A stretch of DNA of 64,000 bases from Parabacteroides gordonii MS-1 = DSM 23371 (GTDB lineage: Bacteria; Bacteroidota; Bacteroidia; Bacteroidales; Tannerellaceae). Below are positions 36,901-44,665 of the stretch, piece by piece. Below the pieces are notes generated by a model. It was given only the letters and a program-made list of their open reading frames with translations, did no database searches and was not told the origin of the DNA. The stretch lies in assembly GCF_000969825.1 (NCBI RefSeq), contig NZ_KQ033919.1:548030-612029 (forward strand). The letters run 5' to 3'. Positions within the stretch are counted from its first letter, which is position 1. The number at the start of each line of letters is the position of its first letter. The position numbers and the translations under genes were made by a program.

Positions 36901-37246
36901 CTCCGACTGCTTTCTTGCTGACTGAAATCGTATTATCAGTCCGCTCAAAATTTAATCCTGCCTGCCTGGTTATTTCTGCCAATACAGTAGAGAGAGAAGC
37001 ATCCCGAAAGCTTAGGCTTAAGGATTGATTGGCTTTAAGGACAGTTTCTCCATAAAAGAACTTCAGTCCTGTTTTCTCTGATATCTCTTTGAATACCTTT
37101 TCTACAGGCTGATTTTGCACTTGAATTGTTATTTTCTCTGATCGGTTGGTCTGGGCGGTTACAGGTTGCAAACACAAAATTGCTAAAAAAACAAAATGAA
37201 TGAAATAACCAGCCCAGCGATACTTCTTATTAGTTAGGAAGTTCAT
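33929..37246 (-). CDS. SusC-type TonB-dependent transporter with STN signalling domain
   Basis: 1105 residues: signal peptide to about residue 31 (PVTAQ), STN domain (about 38-110, VFKEISEKTGLKFFYGETVL), CarboxypepD_reg-like domain (about 126-205, GVIVDENGEPVIGANIVVKGT), plug (about 210-330, VVVGYGTMKKKDLMGAASVL, ANGVILITTKKG) and a barrel ending in LNLTF. The STN domain is the part that signals to an inner-membrane FecR-type anti-sigma factor when substrate is bound. Matching anti-sigma and ECF sigma genes lie directly upstream (37443-39088), so this receptor very likely switches on its own PUL. Confidence 0.96.
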   Translation of the reverse strand: MNFLTNKKYRWAGYFIHFVFLAILCLQPVTAQTNRSEKITIQVQNQPVEKVFKEISEKTGLKFFYGETVLKANQSLSLSFRDASLSTVLAEITRQAGLNFERTDNTISVSKKAVGGEASASRSLRPVSGVIVDENGEPVIGANIVVKGTTNGTVTDLDGKYVIEAGNNDVLLVSYIGYLPMEIKVGNKTVHNLKLQVDAQNLEEVVVVGYGTMKKKDLMGAASVLSGENLATNSNISVGGALQGKMSGMSVLSSSGFPGAETSIKIRGVGTFGSGSDSNPLIIIDGVPVTSGFETLNPGDIETVNVLKDASSAAIYGSRAANGVILITTKKGSTGAAKVSVNATWGIQKASSIMDLLTAEEFVSAIQEMRDNKQAIDGGNPTTKFDGIDPATFGKGTKWSDHIYSSAPTYNINTSVSGGGEKTRYYLSAEYLNQDGIAINTGFQKASLRANIEGQVNSRLTIGNNVHLAYRNTKGSKDNRYSDVIFNAPIIPAYDADGTYGEPDPAYTSSKNAIAEVGWNTPTNDNYRVLDNLFVEYKFTDWLKFRFNGGIDMVYSEDKSFLPLFSDGGQTNSQNSYSENRQKEFMWVTDYLLYFDKVFGKHTINAMGGFSQQLFSKDNLKGVVKDFVSEVDNMHVIDGGTNSTDRTLEGGKSQLALASWFGRINYDYAGRYLFSVNLRADGSSRFKDGERWGVFPSFSGAWRISEEDFFSVKPISSLKLRASWGQLGNQSIGSWYPTIAAVESQKVMFGNGGNNQILYSGYSQTALSNKKLKWETTTMTNIGVDLGLFNGKLFMTADYFIKSTDGILRSMVLPLSVGMTAPNVNYAKVQNRGFDLEVGYNGKVRDFTFSVSGNVSFLHNEIKKLSEGVTEEVTSIGSYGGVTINRVGEPVDALYGYKTGGVITTQEEADKYKAMGQGNAKIGRLKYVDMDGNGKIDSDDRVILGSYIPKVSAGLTLSADWKGFDFNAVFAGVFGRKQHAPMSFQNRFPNRNMSRHWYDNRWTLGSDPEGKYPALIQSESYEEMTDLMVANTSFVKLRSLTLGYTVPVKSFRTRVFVSGENLFTIHSKSFDGFDPENGNGVGHYTNWGDDFPTPRIFLVGLNLTF

Positions 37247-37302
37247 AACTTTGGGAGTTTAATTGTTGTTTTAAATAGAAATATTAAAAACGACTCCGTA
37301 TA

Positions 37303-37380
37303 AAACAATGCCGGGAGTGGACGCTTGGCATTATTTTACAGGATTTTGAAAGGAAGGTCTGCTTCAGGTCTTCCTTTTCT
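37303..37380 (-). promoter_or_regulatory. SusC upstream region with two hairpins
   Basis: Between the anti-sigma gene and SusC. AAGGAAG (37350-37356) pairs with CTTCCTT (37370-37376), a likely terminator of the sigma/anti-sigma transcript. AATGCC (37307-37312) pairs with GGCATT (37327-37332) and is followed on the minus strand by GTTTTATA. The SusC promoter, probably ECF-type, should lie between these hairpins and 37246; I could not identify it. Confidence 0.5.
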
Positions 37381-37442
37381 TTTGGTGTTTTCTCAGGTTG
37401 TATCTTTCATAACTTTTTCGATTAACAGGTTAATAATCTGAT

Positions 37443-38426
37443 CTATTTATAGAAAATAATTTTATCGCCCTCCTTTCGGTATTTTATATCCGTAGAATAC
37501 TGAATAGACTTAAGTACAGACTCAAGACTTTTATTATCATGTTCCCCATAGATATAATCATCATAGGGTTTATCACCCGACAGTTCAATCTTACAGTTAT
37601 ACATCCGCTCCAACTCCTTGACTACACTACGGATCGGGGTCTTATTAAAATACAGGCCTCCGTCTATCCAGACCGTTGCATGGCGGGCACTTTCGTTTCG
37701 CTTCTGTATCTCACCGTTTTTCCGGGAAAAGACAAGCTGTTCGTCGGGTAACAAGCGCATCATTGCATCGGTCATATCTACCTGGACTTTTCCGGAGCGT
37801 ACACTTACCAGAATCTGTTCATCCACATCATAAGCTTTTACATTGAATGAAGTACCCAATACTTTTACACTGGCATCTTTTGTGGATACTACAAATGGTT
37901 TATCTTCATCATGCACCACTTCGAAAAAGGCTTCTCCATCCATTTCTATCCGGCGGAAGTCCTGTGTAAACCGTTCCGGGTATTTCATGAAAGAACCGGC
38001 ATTCAGAATTACTTTTGTCCCATCCGGCAAAACAATCCGCTTATGCTCTCCATTTTTAACCCTTATTTCCGTGTATGCTATATTTTGCATGTCCGTGATC
38101 CGTGTAAATTGATATGCACCGAATCCCACCGATACAATAAGAGCAAAGATCGCAGCATATTTAAGTAATGAGCCAAACGGTATTTTTCTCTCCTCTTTGC
38201 GTATACGGGTTAATAATGCTCGCGCTTCCGCTGTATACTGTTCATGCTGCAAGGAAGTCGTTTCTTCTTCTGGTACTGATTGCCAAACCAGATCCATTTC
38301 TTCATTTATCTCTTTTGTATACTGCTGCGAACGAAACATATCCATGATCCGATTTGCATCTTCACAGGTATATATTCCACTGATAAATCGTTTTAAAATT
38401 ATATTTATATGCTTCAATTGCTCCAT
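37443..38426 (-). CDS. FecR-type anti-sigma factor
   Basis: A 327-residue inner-membrane protein: a cytoplasmic N-terminal helical part (1-85), one transmembrane segment (about 87-105, LLKYAAIFALIVSVGFGAY) and a periplasmic FecR domain (IRVKNGEHKRIVLPDGTKVILNAGSFMKYPE, VSVRSGKVQV). The C-terminal DUF4974-like domain (about 255-325) ends with YSTDIKYRKEGDKIIFYK and would contact the STN domain of SusC. The gene is 65 bp downstream of the ECF sigma gene. Confidence 0.93.
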   Translation of the reverse strand: MEQLKHINIILKRFISGIYTCEDANRIMDMFRSQQYTKEINEEMDLVWQSVPEEETTSLQHEQYTAEARALLTRIRKEERKIPFGSLLKYAAIFALIVSVGFGAYQFTRITDMQNIAYTEIRVKNGEHKRIVLPDGTKVILNAGSFMKYPERFTQDFRRIEMDGEAFFEVVHDEDKPFVVSTKDASVKVLGTSFNVKAYDVDEQILVSVRSGKVQVDMTDAMMRLLPDEQLVFSRKNGEIQKRNESARHATVWIDGGLYFNKTPIRSVVKELERMYNCKIELSGDKPYDDYIYGEHDNKSLESVLKSIQYSTDIKYRKEGDKIIFYK

Positions 38427-38491
38427 ATCTTTTTACGTGTCTATTAATAGTACAGAGATAAGCAGCGCAACTGGGATACCGTTAACTTTTA

Positions 38492-39088
38492 TTATACATT
38501 TAAGCAGAATAGAAGTAACAATAGATCGGTATATGTCCCGGCATATTTAGCCAGGTAAATGCGGATTATCTTCAATGAAGCTGAGATATGTTGCTGAACC
38601 GTATAGACGGAAATACCTAATTCGTCGGCTATTTCTTTATGCGATTTCATCTCTTTCCTGCTCATATCGAATATCCTTCGTTGTTGGGTAGTCAGGTTCA
38701 TTAGGGCTTTCTCCAACAATCCGTTCAAATCAGCATCCAAGATGGCTTCCTCCGTATCATTTGTGATTTCTACTGCCGCCGATAAAATTTTATTCTTTAG
38801 TTGTTGTTCTTTATCGATACCGGCGAGCACGTTCAATATCCTGTTCTTTACAATAGTATAAATATAGGGTGCAAAAGGAGACTCCGGATTAAGGAACCGA
38901 CGATTCTGCCACACAGAGGCAAAAGCATCCTGATAAATATCTTCAGCAAATTCCTTGGATTTCAGAAATGTCATGGCAAAATACATCAGCCTGTTCTTAT
39001 ACAAAGCGTATAATTCACAGAATGCGGTTTCATCATCATTGAGTAATCCCGTTATTAGTTGTCGTTCCTGTTCCGAGTTGATATACAT
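38492..39088 (-). CDS. ECF RNA polymerase sigma factor controlling the sulfatase PUL
   Basis: 198 residues with sigma-70 region 2 (about 20-90, YKNRLMYFAMTFLKSKEFAEDIYQDAFASVW) and region 4 (about 120-180, LTTQQRRIFDMSRKEMKSHKEIADELGISVYTVQQHIS). The C-terminal hydrophobic tail YTDLLLLLFCLNV is often seen in PUL-linked ECF factors. It is paired with the FecR-type gene downstream and is expected to recognise the SusC promoter. The gene is divergent from topB. Confidence 0.93.
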   Translation of the reverse strand: MYINSEQERQLITGLLNDDETAFCELYALYKNRLMYFAMTFLKSKEFAEDIYQDAFASVWQNRRFLNPESPFAPYIYTIVKNRILNVLAGIDKEQQLKNKILSAAVEITNDTEEAILDADLNGLLEKALMNLTTQQRRIFDMSRKEMKSHKEIADELGISVYTVQQHISASLKIIRIYLAKYAGTYTDLLLLLFCLNV

Positions 39089-39231
39089 CTATTATAAATC
39101 TCCCTTTTCTATACTTGCAGATACTTTTTCAACCGTCAAATATAAAAACATTCCGTTATATCCCCTATTACATTTGGAAGAAGTATTTGTTTCGGTTGCA
39201 ACTTTCTCATGGAAATATCAGCAGGAAAGTG

Positions 39232-39239
39232 TACATTTG
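39232..39239 (+). promoter_or_regulatory. -7 box of topB
   Basis: TACATTTG fits the Bacteroidetes -7 consensus TAnnTTTG, 30 bp before the ATG at 39270. Its position inside an upstream in-frame extension argues that the extension is not translated. Confidence 0.5.
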
Positions 39240-39269
39240 TGTGATTTTTACGAAAGGATTAGATTGCAG

Positions 39270-41333
39270 ATGAAAGTATGTATTGCTGAAAAACCGAGTG
39301 TGGCACGCGAGATTGCCGAAGTACTGGGGGCTACAAAAAGAATGAATGGGTATATTGAAGGAAACGGATATCAGGTTACCTGGACATTCGGACATCTGTG
39401 TACACTAAAAGAACCGCATGATTATGCCGACGAATGGAAACGGTGGAGCCTGAGTGCCCTTCCGATGATCCCTCCCCGCTTCGGTATCAAACTGATCAGT
39501 AACCCCACTTACGAGCAGCAGTTCAAGGTGATCGAGACCTTGATGCAGAATGCCGAAATGGTGATCAACTGCGGTGATGCCGGCCAGGAAGGGGAACTGA
39601 TACAGCGCTGGGTAATGCAAAAAGCCGGATGTACTTGTCCGGTGTACCGCTTATGGATTTCTTCTCTGACAGAAGAAGCTATCCGCGAAGGTTTCCAGCA
39701 CCTGAAAGAACAAACAGAATTCAGAACATTATATGAAGCCGGGTTGTCGCGTGCTATCGGCGACTGGTTGCTCGGTATGAATGCGACCCGCCTGTATACG
39801 ATCCGTTACGGACAGAACCGTCAGGTGCTTTCTATCGGACGTGTTCAGACACCGACACTGGCCCTGATCGTCAACCGCCAGGCAGAGATCGACAATTTCA
39901 AACCCGAACCTTACTGGGAATTGAAAACGATCTACCGGAATACTACCTTTTCTGCTACAAAAGGGAAATTCACTAAAAAAGAAGAAGGCGAAGCTTTCCT
40001 TGAAGTTGTACAAAAGGAAGACTTCACCGTCACCGATATATCTGAAAAGAAAGGGAAAGAATACGCTCCGCGGCTTTTCGACCTGACTTCATTGCAGGTA
40101 GAATGCAACAAAAAGTTTGCTTTTACCGCCGACGATACATTAAAACTGATCCAGTCATTATACGAAAAGAAAGTGACCACCTATCCGCGTGTGGATACTA
40201 CTTTCCTGAGTGATGACATCTACCCGAAGGTACCTAACACCCTAAAAGGGCTGGTCGATTATACTGAGTTGACAGCTCCGGTATTAGCCGCCAAGATCCC
40301 TAAGAGCAAAAGGGTATTCGACAACTCTAAAGTAACAGATCACCATGCCATTATCCCGACCGGGGTACCGGCCCGTAACTTGACGGAAAACGAGCGGAAG
40401 GTATACGACCTGGTTACCCGCCGCTTCATAGCCGCCTTCTATCCGGATTGCGATATATCTACCACCACCGTGCTCGGTAAGGTAGACAAGGTTGATTTCA
40501 AAGTAACCGGAAAGCAGATCCTCAAACCGGGATGGCGCGTTGTATTCGGTGCCGAACAAAAGGATCCGGATGCCGAACCGACCGAAGAAGAAGGTGTATT
40601 GCCGGACTTCGTAAAAGGTGAAAGTGGCCCGCACAAACCTATTTTAAAGGAAACATGGACTACTCCCCCCAAGCCCTACACGGAAGCGACATTGCTCCGT
40701 GCGATGGAAACGGCAGGTAAGTTGGTCGATAATGATGAACTTCGTGATGCCTTGAAAGAGAATGGTATTGGCCGTCCTTCCACCCGGGCTGCGATAATTG
40801 AGACATTGTTCAAACGTAATTATATCCGCAAGGAACGTAAGAATCTATACCCGACAGCCACCGGTGTGGAACTGATCGACACTATACATGAGGAATTACT
40901 CAAAAGTGCCGAACTGACAGGTCTTTGGGAAAAGAAACTGCGTCAGATCGAACGGGGCACTTACGAAGCACGGACATTCCTGGAAGAATTGAAGCAAATG
41001 GTCAACCAGGTAGTCATCAACGTTCTGTCTGACCAGTCGACCCGTAGAATAACAATCGAAGAGGCTGTCAAAGAACAGCCCAAAGAGGAGAAAAAAGAAA
41101 AGAAACCGCGTAAGCCGCGTGCAAAAAAGGAAGAGGCTCCGAAAGAGAAAACAGCTCCCAAACAACCGGAAAAACCGGTTTGTCCGGTCTGTAAGAAAGG
41201 AAGTATCCTGCGGGGTAAAACAGCTTACGGTTGTTCCGAATATAAGAAAGGCTGTACCTTCCGCATGGATTATGCGACTTATGGCGAAGGGCTATCGGAT
41301 GAGGAATTGGCAAAAGTGATCGGTAAGTTATAA
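39270..41333 (+). CDS. topB: DNA topoisomerase III
   Basis: 687 residues from ATG 39270. The frame is open back to 38955, but that part has no similarity to the family and contains a promoter box, so the start MKVCIAEKPSVAREIAEVLG is chosen. Residues 1-145 are a Toprim domain (EKPSVAREI; INCGDAGQEGELI). The type IA core follows with active-site Tyr in the stretch TYPRVDTTFLSDDIYP and the phrase GIGRPSTRAAIIETL. A Lys/Glu-rich linker leads to a C-terminal zinc-ribbon-like cysteine cluster (CPVCKKGSILRG, CSEYKKGC). It relaxes and decatenates DNA. Bacteroidales carry several topB copies, some on mobile elements; whether this is the housekeeping one cannot be told here. Confidence 0.93.
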   Translation: MKVCIAEKPSVAREIAEVLGATKRMNGYIEGNGYQVTWTFGHLCTLKEPHDYADEWKRWSLSALPMIPPRFGIKLISNPTYEQQFKVIETLMQNAEMVINCGDAGQEGELIQRWVMQKAGCTCPVYRLWISSLTEEAIREGFQHLKEQTEFRTLYEAGLSRAIGDWLLGMNATRLYTIRYGQNRQVLSIGRVQTPTLALIVNRQAEIDNFKPEPYWELKTIYRNTTFSATKGKFTKKEEGEAFLEVVQKEDFTVTDISEKKGKEYAPRLFDLTSLQVECNKKFAFTADDTLKLIQSLYEKKVTTYPRVDTTFLSDDIYPKVPNTLKGLVDYTELTAPVLAAKIPKSKRVFDNSKVTDHHAIIPTGVPARNLTENERKVYDLVTRRFIAAFYPDCDISTTTVLGKVDKVDFKVTGKQILKPGWRVVFGAEQKDPDAEPTEEEGVLPDFVKGESGPHKPILKETWTTPPKPYTEATLLRAMETAGKLVDNDELRDALKENGIGRPSTRAAIIETLFKRNYIRKERKNLYPTATGVELIDTIHEELLKSAELTGLWEKKLRQIERGTYEARTFLEELKQMVNQVVINVLSDQSTRRITIEEAVKEQPKEEKKEKKPRKPRAKKEEAPKEKTAPKQPEKPVCPVCKKGSILRGKTAYGCSEYKKGCTFRMDYATYGEGLSDEELAKVIGKL

Positions 41334-41341
41334 CTACATGG

Positions 41342-41620
41342 TCACTTATCGTTATAATGTTCTTTTGCTTGTACAACCGTTACAATCACCCGATCTTCTT
41401 CGACTGTATAGATTAATCTGTCTTTTTTATTGATACGACGAGACCAGTAACCAGACCAGTTCCCCCGTAAAGGTTCAGGCTTACCGGTACCGGTGTAAGG
41501 ATGTTCACGCAGTTCATCTAACAAAACATTCACTTTCTTAGCACCGACTTTATCACCAGTGTAAGAAAAAGAAGCAATATCTATCTTCGCATCCTCAGTA
41601 ATAATTAATGTATATCTCAT
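41342..41620 (-). CDS. YoeB/Txe-family mRNA interferase toxin
   Basis: 92 residues. The stretch GTGKPEPLRGNWSGYWSRRINKKDRLIY matches E. coli YoeB closely. The catalytic residues Glu46, Arg65 and His83 of YoeB align with Glu49, Arg68 and His88 here. YoeB cuts mRNA in the ribosomal A site. Its ATG overlaps the antitoxin stop by 4 bp, so translation is coupled. The toxin looks intact. Confidence 0.92.
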   Translation of the reverse strand: MRYTLIITEDAKIDIASFSYTGDKVGAKKVNVLLDELREHPYTGTGKPEPLRGNWSGYWSRRINKKDRLIYTVEEDRVIVTVVQAKEHYNDK

Positions 41621-41865
41621 AAACCAAGTAACTCCTTCTGAAGTTCAGGAGTCAATTCCACCACCTCACCATTCTCTTTCTGCTTTACTGATTTCCGGAA
41701 ATGGGCAAGATTCGCCGGATTAGTAAAAAAGGGATCTTCTTTCGGAGTGGTAATACGTTTAATGGAAGCTTTCACTTTCTTTACTAATTCCATATCATCC
41801 AAATCTAATATTATTCTCGCCAATTCGGCTTTTTCAGCTTCCAAGGCCATAGTTGATTTTGTCAT
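41617..41865 (-). CDS. Antitoxin partner of the YoeB-type toxin, non-YefM sequence
   Basis: 82 residues. The N-terminal half is helical and charged (LEAEKAELARIILDLDDMELVKKVKASIKR); the C-terminal half (FFTNPANLAHFRKSVKQKENGEVVELTPELQKELLGL) resembles a toxin-binding tail, including the NPANLxxFRKS phrase. It lacks a recognisable YefM/Phd N-terminal domain. Identity as antitoxin rests on position, size and the 4-bp overlap with the toxin gene. Confidence 0.8.
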   Translation of the reverse strand: MTKSTMALEAEKAELARIILDLDDMELVKKVKASIKRITTPKEDPFFTNPANLAHFRKSVKQKENGEVVELTPELQKELLGL

Positions 41866-41892
41866 AGTTATTCCTTTTTATTATGTCCTTGA

Positions 41893-41922
41893 CAAAAGTA
41901 ACAATTAAATTCCATATTCCAA
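41893..41922 (-). promoter_or_regulatory. Promoter of the toxin-antitoxin operon
   Basis: On the minus strand, TTG (41920-41922), a 19-bp gap and TACTTTTG (41893-41900) match the Bacteroidetes -33/-7 promoter well. The ATG of the antitoxin gene lies 28 bp further on. Confidence 0.6.
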
Positions 41923-41936
41923 CAACCTTTATTCCT

Positions 41937-41944
41937 TATCTTTG
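41937..41944 (+). promoter_or_regulatory. -7 box of the NUDIX gene
   Basis: TATCTTTG fits TAnnTTTG and lies 24 bp before the NUDIX ATG. It sits back to back with the toxin-antitoxin promoter, so the two may interfere with one another. Confidence 0.5.
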
Positions 41945-41967
41945 TAGCCTCAAAAACAAAGAAAAAG

Positions 41968-42459
41968 ATGAGAGACGAATGGTTCCCTCTGGTAAACGAG
42001 GAGGGAGAAACAATAGGCAAGGCGACCCGTAAAGAGTGTCACAGCGGAAGTAAGCAGCTGCATCCGGTTATACATCTGCATATCTTCAACAAGGAAGGCG
42101 AATTATATCTGCAAAAACGCTCCATGACAAAAGATATCCAGCCCGGTAAATGGGACACTGCCGTAGGCGGGCATATCGATTATGGCGAAACAGTAGAAGA
42201 GGCTCTTCGTCGGGAAGTGCACGAAGAGTTAGGAATAACAGACTTTATTCCGGAATTTATCACCCGCTATGTCTTTGAATCGTCCATCGAAAAAGAGCTG
42301 GTCAATACATTTCGTACCATCTATGACGGTAAAATCATACCGGACACCGAAGAGTTGGACGGCGGACGTTTCTGGCCGATAGAAGAGGTGAAAGCAAACC
42401 TAGGGAAAAACGTATTTACTCCTAACTTCGAACAAGAATTCCGACGATTATTTCTATAA
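41968..42459 (+). CDS. NUDIX hydrolase (YfcD/IPP-isomerase-like)
   Basis: 163 residues with a perfect Nudix box GHIDYGE-x7-REVHEELGI (about residues 69-91). The N-terminal phrase WFPLVNEEGETIGKATRKECHSGSKQLHPVIHLHIFN resembles the YfcD/IPP-isomerase-like branch of the superfamily. It should hydrolyse a nucleoside diphosphate-linked compound; the true substrate is unknown. Monocistronic, with its own promoter. Confidence 0.9.
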   Translation: MRDEWFPLVNEEGETIGKATRKECHSGSKQLHPVIHLHIFNKEGELYLQKRSMTKDIQPGKWDTAVGGHIDYGETVEEALRREVHEELGITDFIPEFITRYVFESSIEKELVNTFRTIYDGKIIPDTEELDGGRFWPIEEVKANLGKNVFTPNFEQEFRRLFL

Positions 42460-42479
42460 CATATTAAAAACGACACAAA

Positions 42480-42593
42480 AACCCTTCACCTTTCACCCAA
42501 ACAGGATAAACTGCTATAATACAAAACATAACAGTTCATTTTACAGGTGAAAGGTTTCGTCAAAAGGTGAACGGTTTCATTCAACCGTTCACC
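42480..42593. repeat. Iteron-like motif cluster, left (four copies of AACnnTTCACC)
   Basis: Exact copies of the 11-bp pattern AACnnTTCACC occur at 42480-42490 (+), 42546-42556 (-), 42566-42576 (-) and 42583-42593 (+). The same pattern clusters at 45561-45619 on the other side of the HU/VapE genes. With nine fixed bases, about one chance hit per 130 kb is expected on both strands. Confidence 0.85.
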
Positions 42594-42595
42594 TT
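42564..42595 (-). terminator. Hairpin after the VapE gene, made from two inverted iterons
   Basis: A perfect 13-bp stem (42564-42576 with 42583-42595) with a 6-base loop, 9 bp past the VapE stop. On the minus strand a short T run follows, so it can act as a terminator. Because its arms are two opposed copies of the iteron motif, it may also be a protein-binding site. Confidence 0.65.
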
Positions 42596-42604
42596 CATAT
42601 TTTT

Positions 42605-44665
42605 CTAACCTTTCCTTATCAAACAATAATAATTCCCAGTCTTTGTATGTATCTTTCGGATGCCTGATGCATTCAGCATCTTACCGAAGCGGCAGGCGGA
42701 AGTATTACTGAACTTCCGTTTGGAACGTTCCGAAATAATATCCAACAACTCGACCGACGTAAACCGCTCCTCCTTCTCCCCCTCTTCCGGCAAACGGAAA
42801 TAAGAAAACAGATATTGCATCTCCAGCGGTTCGTCCTGGAACCCGGCATTACTTTTTGTCAGCAACTGCTCCTCCTCACTATTCAGCCAATAACGCTCAC
42901 CCGAACGAATGGCATGGACCGCCTGGGCATACAATTGTTCATACTCTACAGGCGCCGATACATCGATTGCCCCTGTCACCTGCACACAAACATACCGACG
43001 GCTTCCCGTCGGATCGGTCAGCAACTCCATCGGATTAGCTGTAGCCGAAAATGAAGCCAGACGTCTCATCTGCTGAAATGTCTTCTGATGCGGACGGCGT
43101 ACTTTCACTTCCGGCTTCTGGATCAAATGTTTCAGATCCGCCTGATATTTCTTGCTTAAGCGGTCGAACTCATCGATGGTAATCAACAGGTTTTGTGCCA
43201 TCAGCAATTCCGCTTCACTTTTATTCTCGAGATTAATACTTTCCGCATGATAATCCCTTAACACCGGCGGGAGAAGCAAACGAAAGAAAGTCGACTTTGA
43301 AATGCCCTGTCCCCCAACCAATACGGGCACCAGGCTATTGGCATACAAACGGTCCGTCTTCTGCCAGTGGGCAACCATACTGATAAACCACACATAAAAA
43401 CGGTTCCTCCATTCGCCATCTTTGGTCGGCACCGTATCCGCCAGTGCACGTATCCGGTCTTTCCCATCCCATGCCGGGAGATTATACAAAAACTGCTCCA
43501 GCGGATTATAATTCGGAACTCTGGGAGAATAAATATACCGCCGCACATCTTTATCCCATATATCGAGCCCCTCTTCCATGGCATTCAGGCAAATACCATT
43601 CAACACCTCCGCCGTGACAGGCCGGAAACGGAAACAGAACGAATGCTTCTCCCTGTATTCCACCTCACCGATAATTTCATTCTTACGAAACTCGTACCGC
43701 CGCTTCAGAAATTCCTCCATGCGTGCCAGCAAATTCATAGGAACCGGCAGACAAGGTTTCTTCCCGAACGACTTACGCGCAAGATACACATTATGCACAG
43801 TCAGTCTCAACAGGTTCTGATCTTCTAAACTCCACATCCGGAAATAAAGCCAGCGAACCGTATCTTCCTCCGGGACACCGGAATCGAAACACAACGCACT
43901 TACCGCCGCTACAAAATCCTTCGGTTCTTCCTCTCCCCATCCGGCTCCATGCTCCCGGTAAACTTGATTGAGGCAGGTTTCAAAAAGCATTTCTATCTTC
44001 TTCCGTTGCTCCGTTCCCGGCAAGATACGCGCCAATGGATCGTCTGACTGTATGACCTGCTCCATATATCCCGGTTCTTCAGGCATTGCCAGCGGTTGTT
44101 CCATCCTGACCGGCAATGCTTCCGGATTATAAAAACATTCCGGATCATAGGACAATCGACATCCCCGGTCGAGCGAAGGTTCCTTTATATCGACTTGCCA
44201 TTGTAACTGTGCCTGATAATGCAATACCGCCCTGCGATAAGCGTGCGCATGGAAACAGATGGCCTTCTCCCGGTCGACCGGTAATGTACCGTCGGGCAAC
44301 GTATAACGCACCACAACCTTGACACTCAGACCACTCGAACCAATCATAGCCAGCAAGGGTTGGTTGTACCTGACTATTTCGTCACGCAGCCGCCTGGCTT
44401 CCGAAAGATTGGCTAAACGATTAAACTCCAGCAGAATCAGTCCGTTATAATGCTTCCAAACCTGATCTTTATAACCGGATGCAAAAATTACCACCGGAAC
44501 TTTCTCTGCATCTGCCACCCGATTTCCCGGTGTACAATAGGGAATCATTTCACGCATATTCTCCACCGGTTTAGCCTGAGTCGTATCTTTAATACGCGCT
44601 ACCACCGAAGCCAGCTCCACCAACTTACCGGGACCTAGATTTCCTTTTAATAACGTAACTTTCAT
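42605..44665 (-). CDS. VapE/VirE-type P-loop ATPase with BT4734-like N-terminal domain
   Basis: 686 residues from ATG 44665; the frame is open 135 bp further up, but that part overlaps the HU-like gene, and ATG 44665 gives a 4-bp ATGA overlap typical of coupled genes. The N-terminal ~190 residues resemble the VirE-N/BT4734-like domain (VKVVVRYTLPDGTLP, HAHAYRRAVLHY), probably primase-related. A linker (about 200-420) leads to a VapE-type ATPase domain with Walker A VGGQGISKST and Walker B LLITIDEFD, then FSATANPMELLTDPTGSRRYVCV. Such proteins act as primase/helicase-like enzymes in phage satellites and Bacteroidetes genomic modules. Together with the HU-like gene and the flanking iteron clusters, a DNA-replication or DNA-processing role is likely. 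Confidence 0.88.
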   Translation of the reverse strand: MKVTLLKGNLGPGKLVELASVVARIKDTTQAKPVENMREMIPYCTPGNRVADAEKVPVVIFASGYKDQVWKHYNGLILLEFNRLANLSEARRLRDEIVRYNQPLLAMIGSSGLSVKVVVRYTLPDGTLPVDREKAICFHAHAYRRAVLHYQAQLQWQVDIKEPSLDRGCRLSYDPECFYNPEALPVRMEQPLAMPEEPGYMEQVIQSDDPLARILPGTEQRKKIEMLFETCLNQVYREHGAGWGEEEPKDFVAAVSALCFDSGVPEEDTVRWLYFRMWSLEDQNLLRLTVHNVYLARKSFGKKPCLPVPMNLLARMEEFLKRRYEFRKNEIIGEVEYREKHSFCFRFRPVTAEVLNGICLNAMEEGLDIWDKDVRRYIYSPRVPNYNPLEQFLYNLPAWDGKDRIRALADTVPTKDGEWRNRFYVWFISMVAHWQKTDRLYANSLVPVLVGGQGISKSTFFRLLLPPVLRDYHAESINLENKSEAELLMAQNLLITIDEFDRLSKKYQADLKHLIQKPEVKVRRPHQKTFQQMRRLASFSATANPMELLTDPTGSRRYVCVQVTGAIDVSAPVEYEQLYAQAVHAIRSGERYWLNSEEEQLLTKSNAGFQDEPLEMQYLFSYFRLPEEGEKEERFTSVELLDIISERSKRKFSNTSACRFGKMLNASGIRKIHTKTGNYYCLIRKG

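Noticed and set aside
38955-39269. N-terminal extension of topB by 105 codons
   Set aside because: It has no family similarity, overlaps the divergent sigma gene, and contains the -7 box TACATTTG; the ATG at 39270 gives the canonical start of the family.
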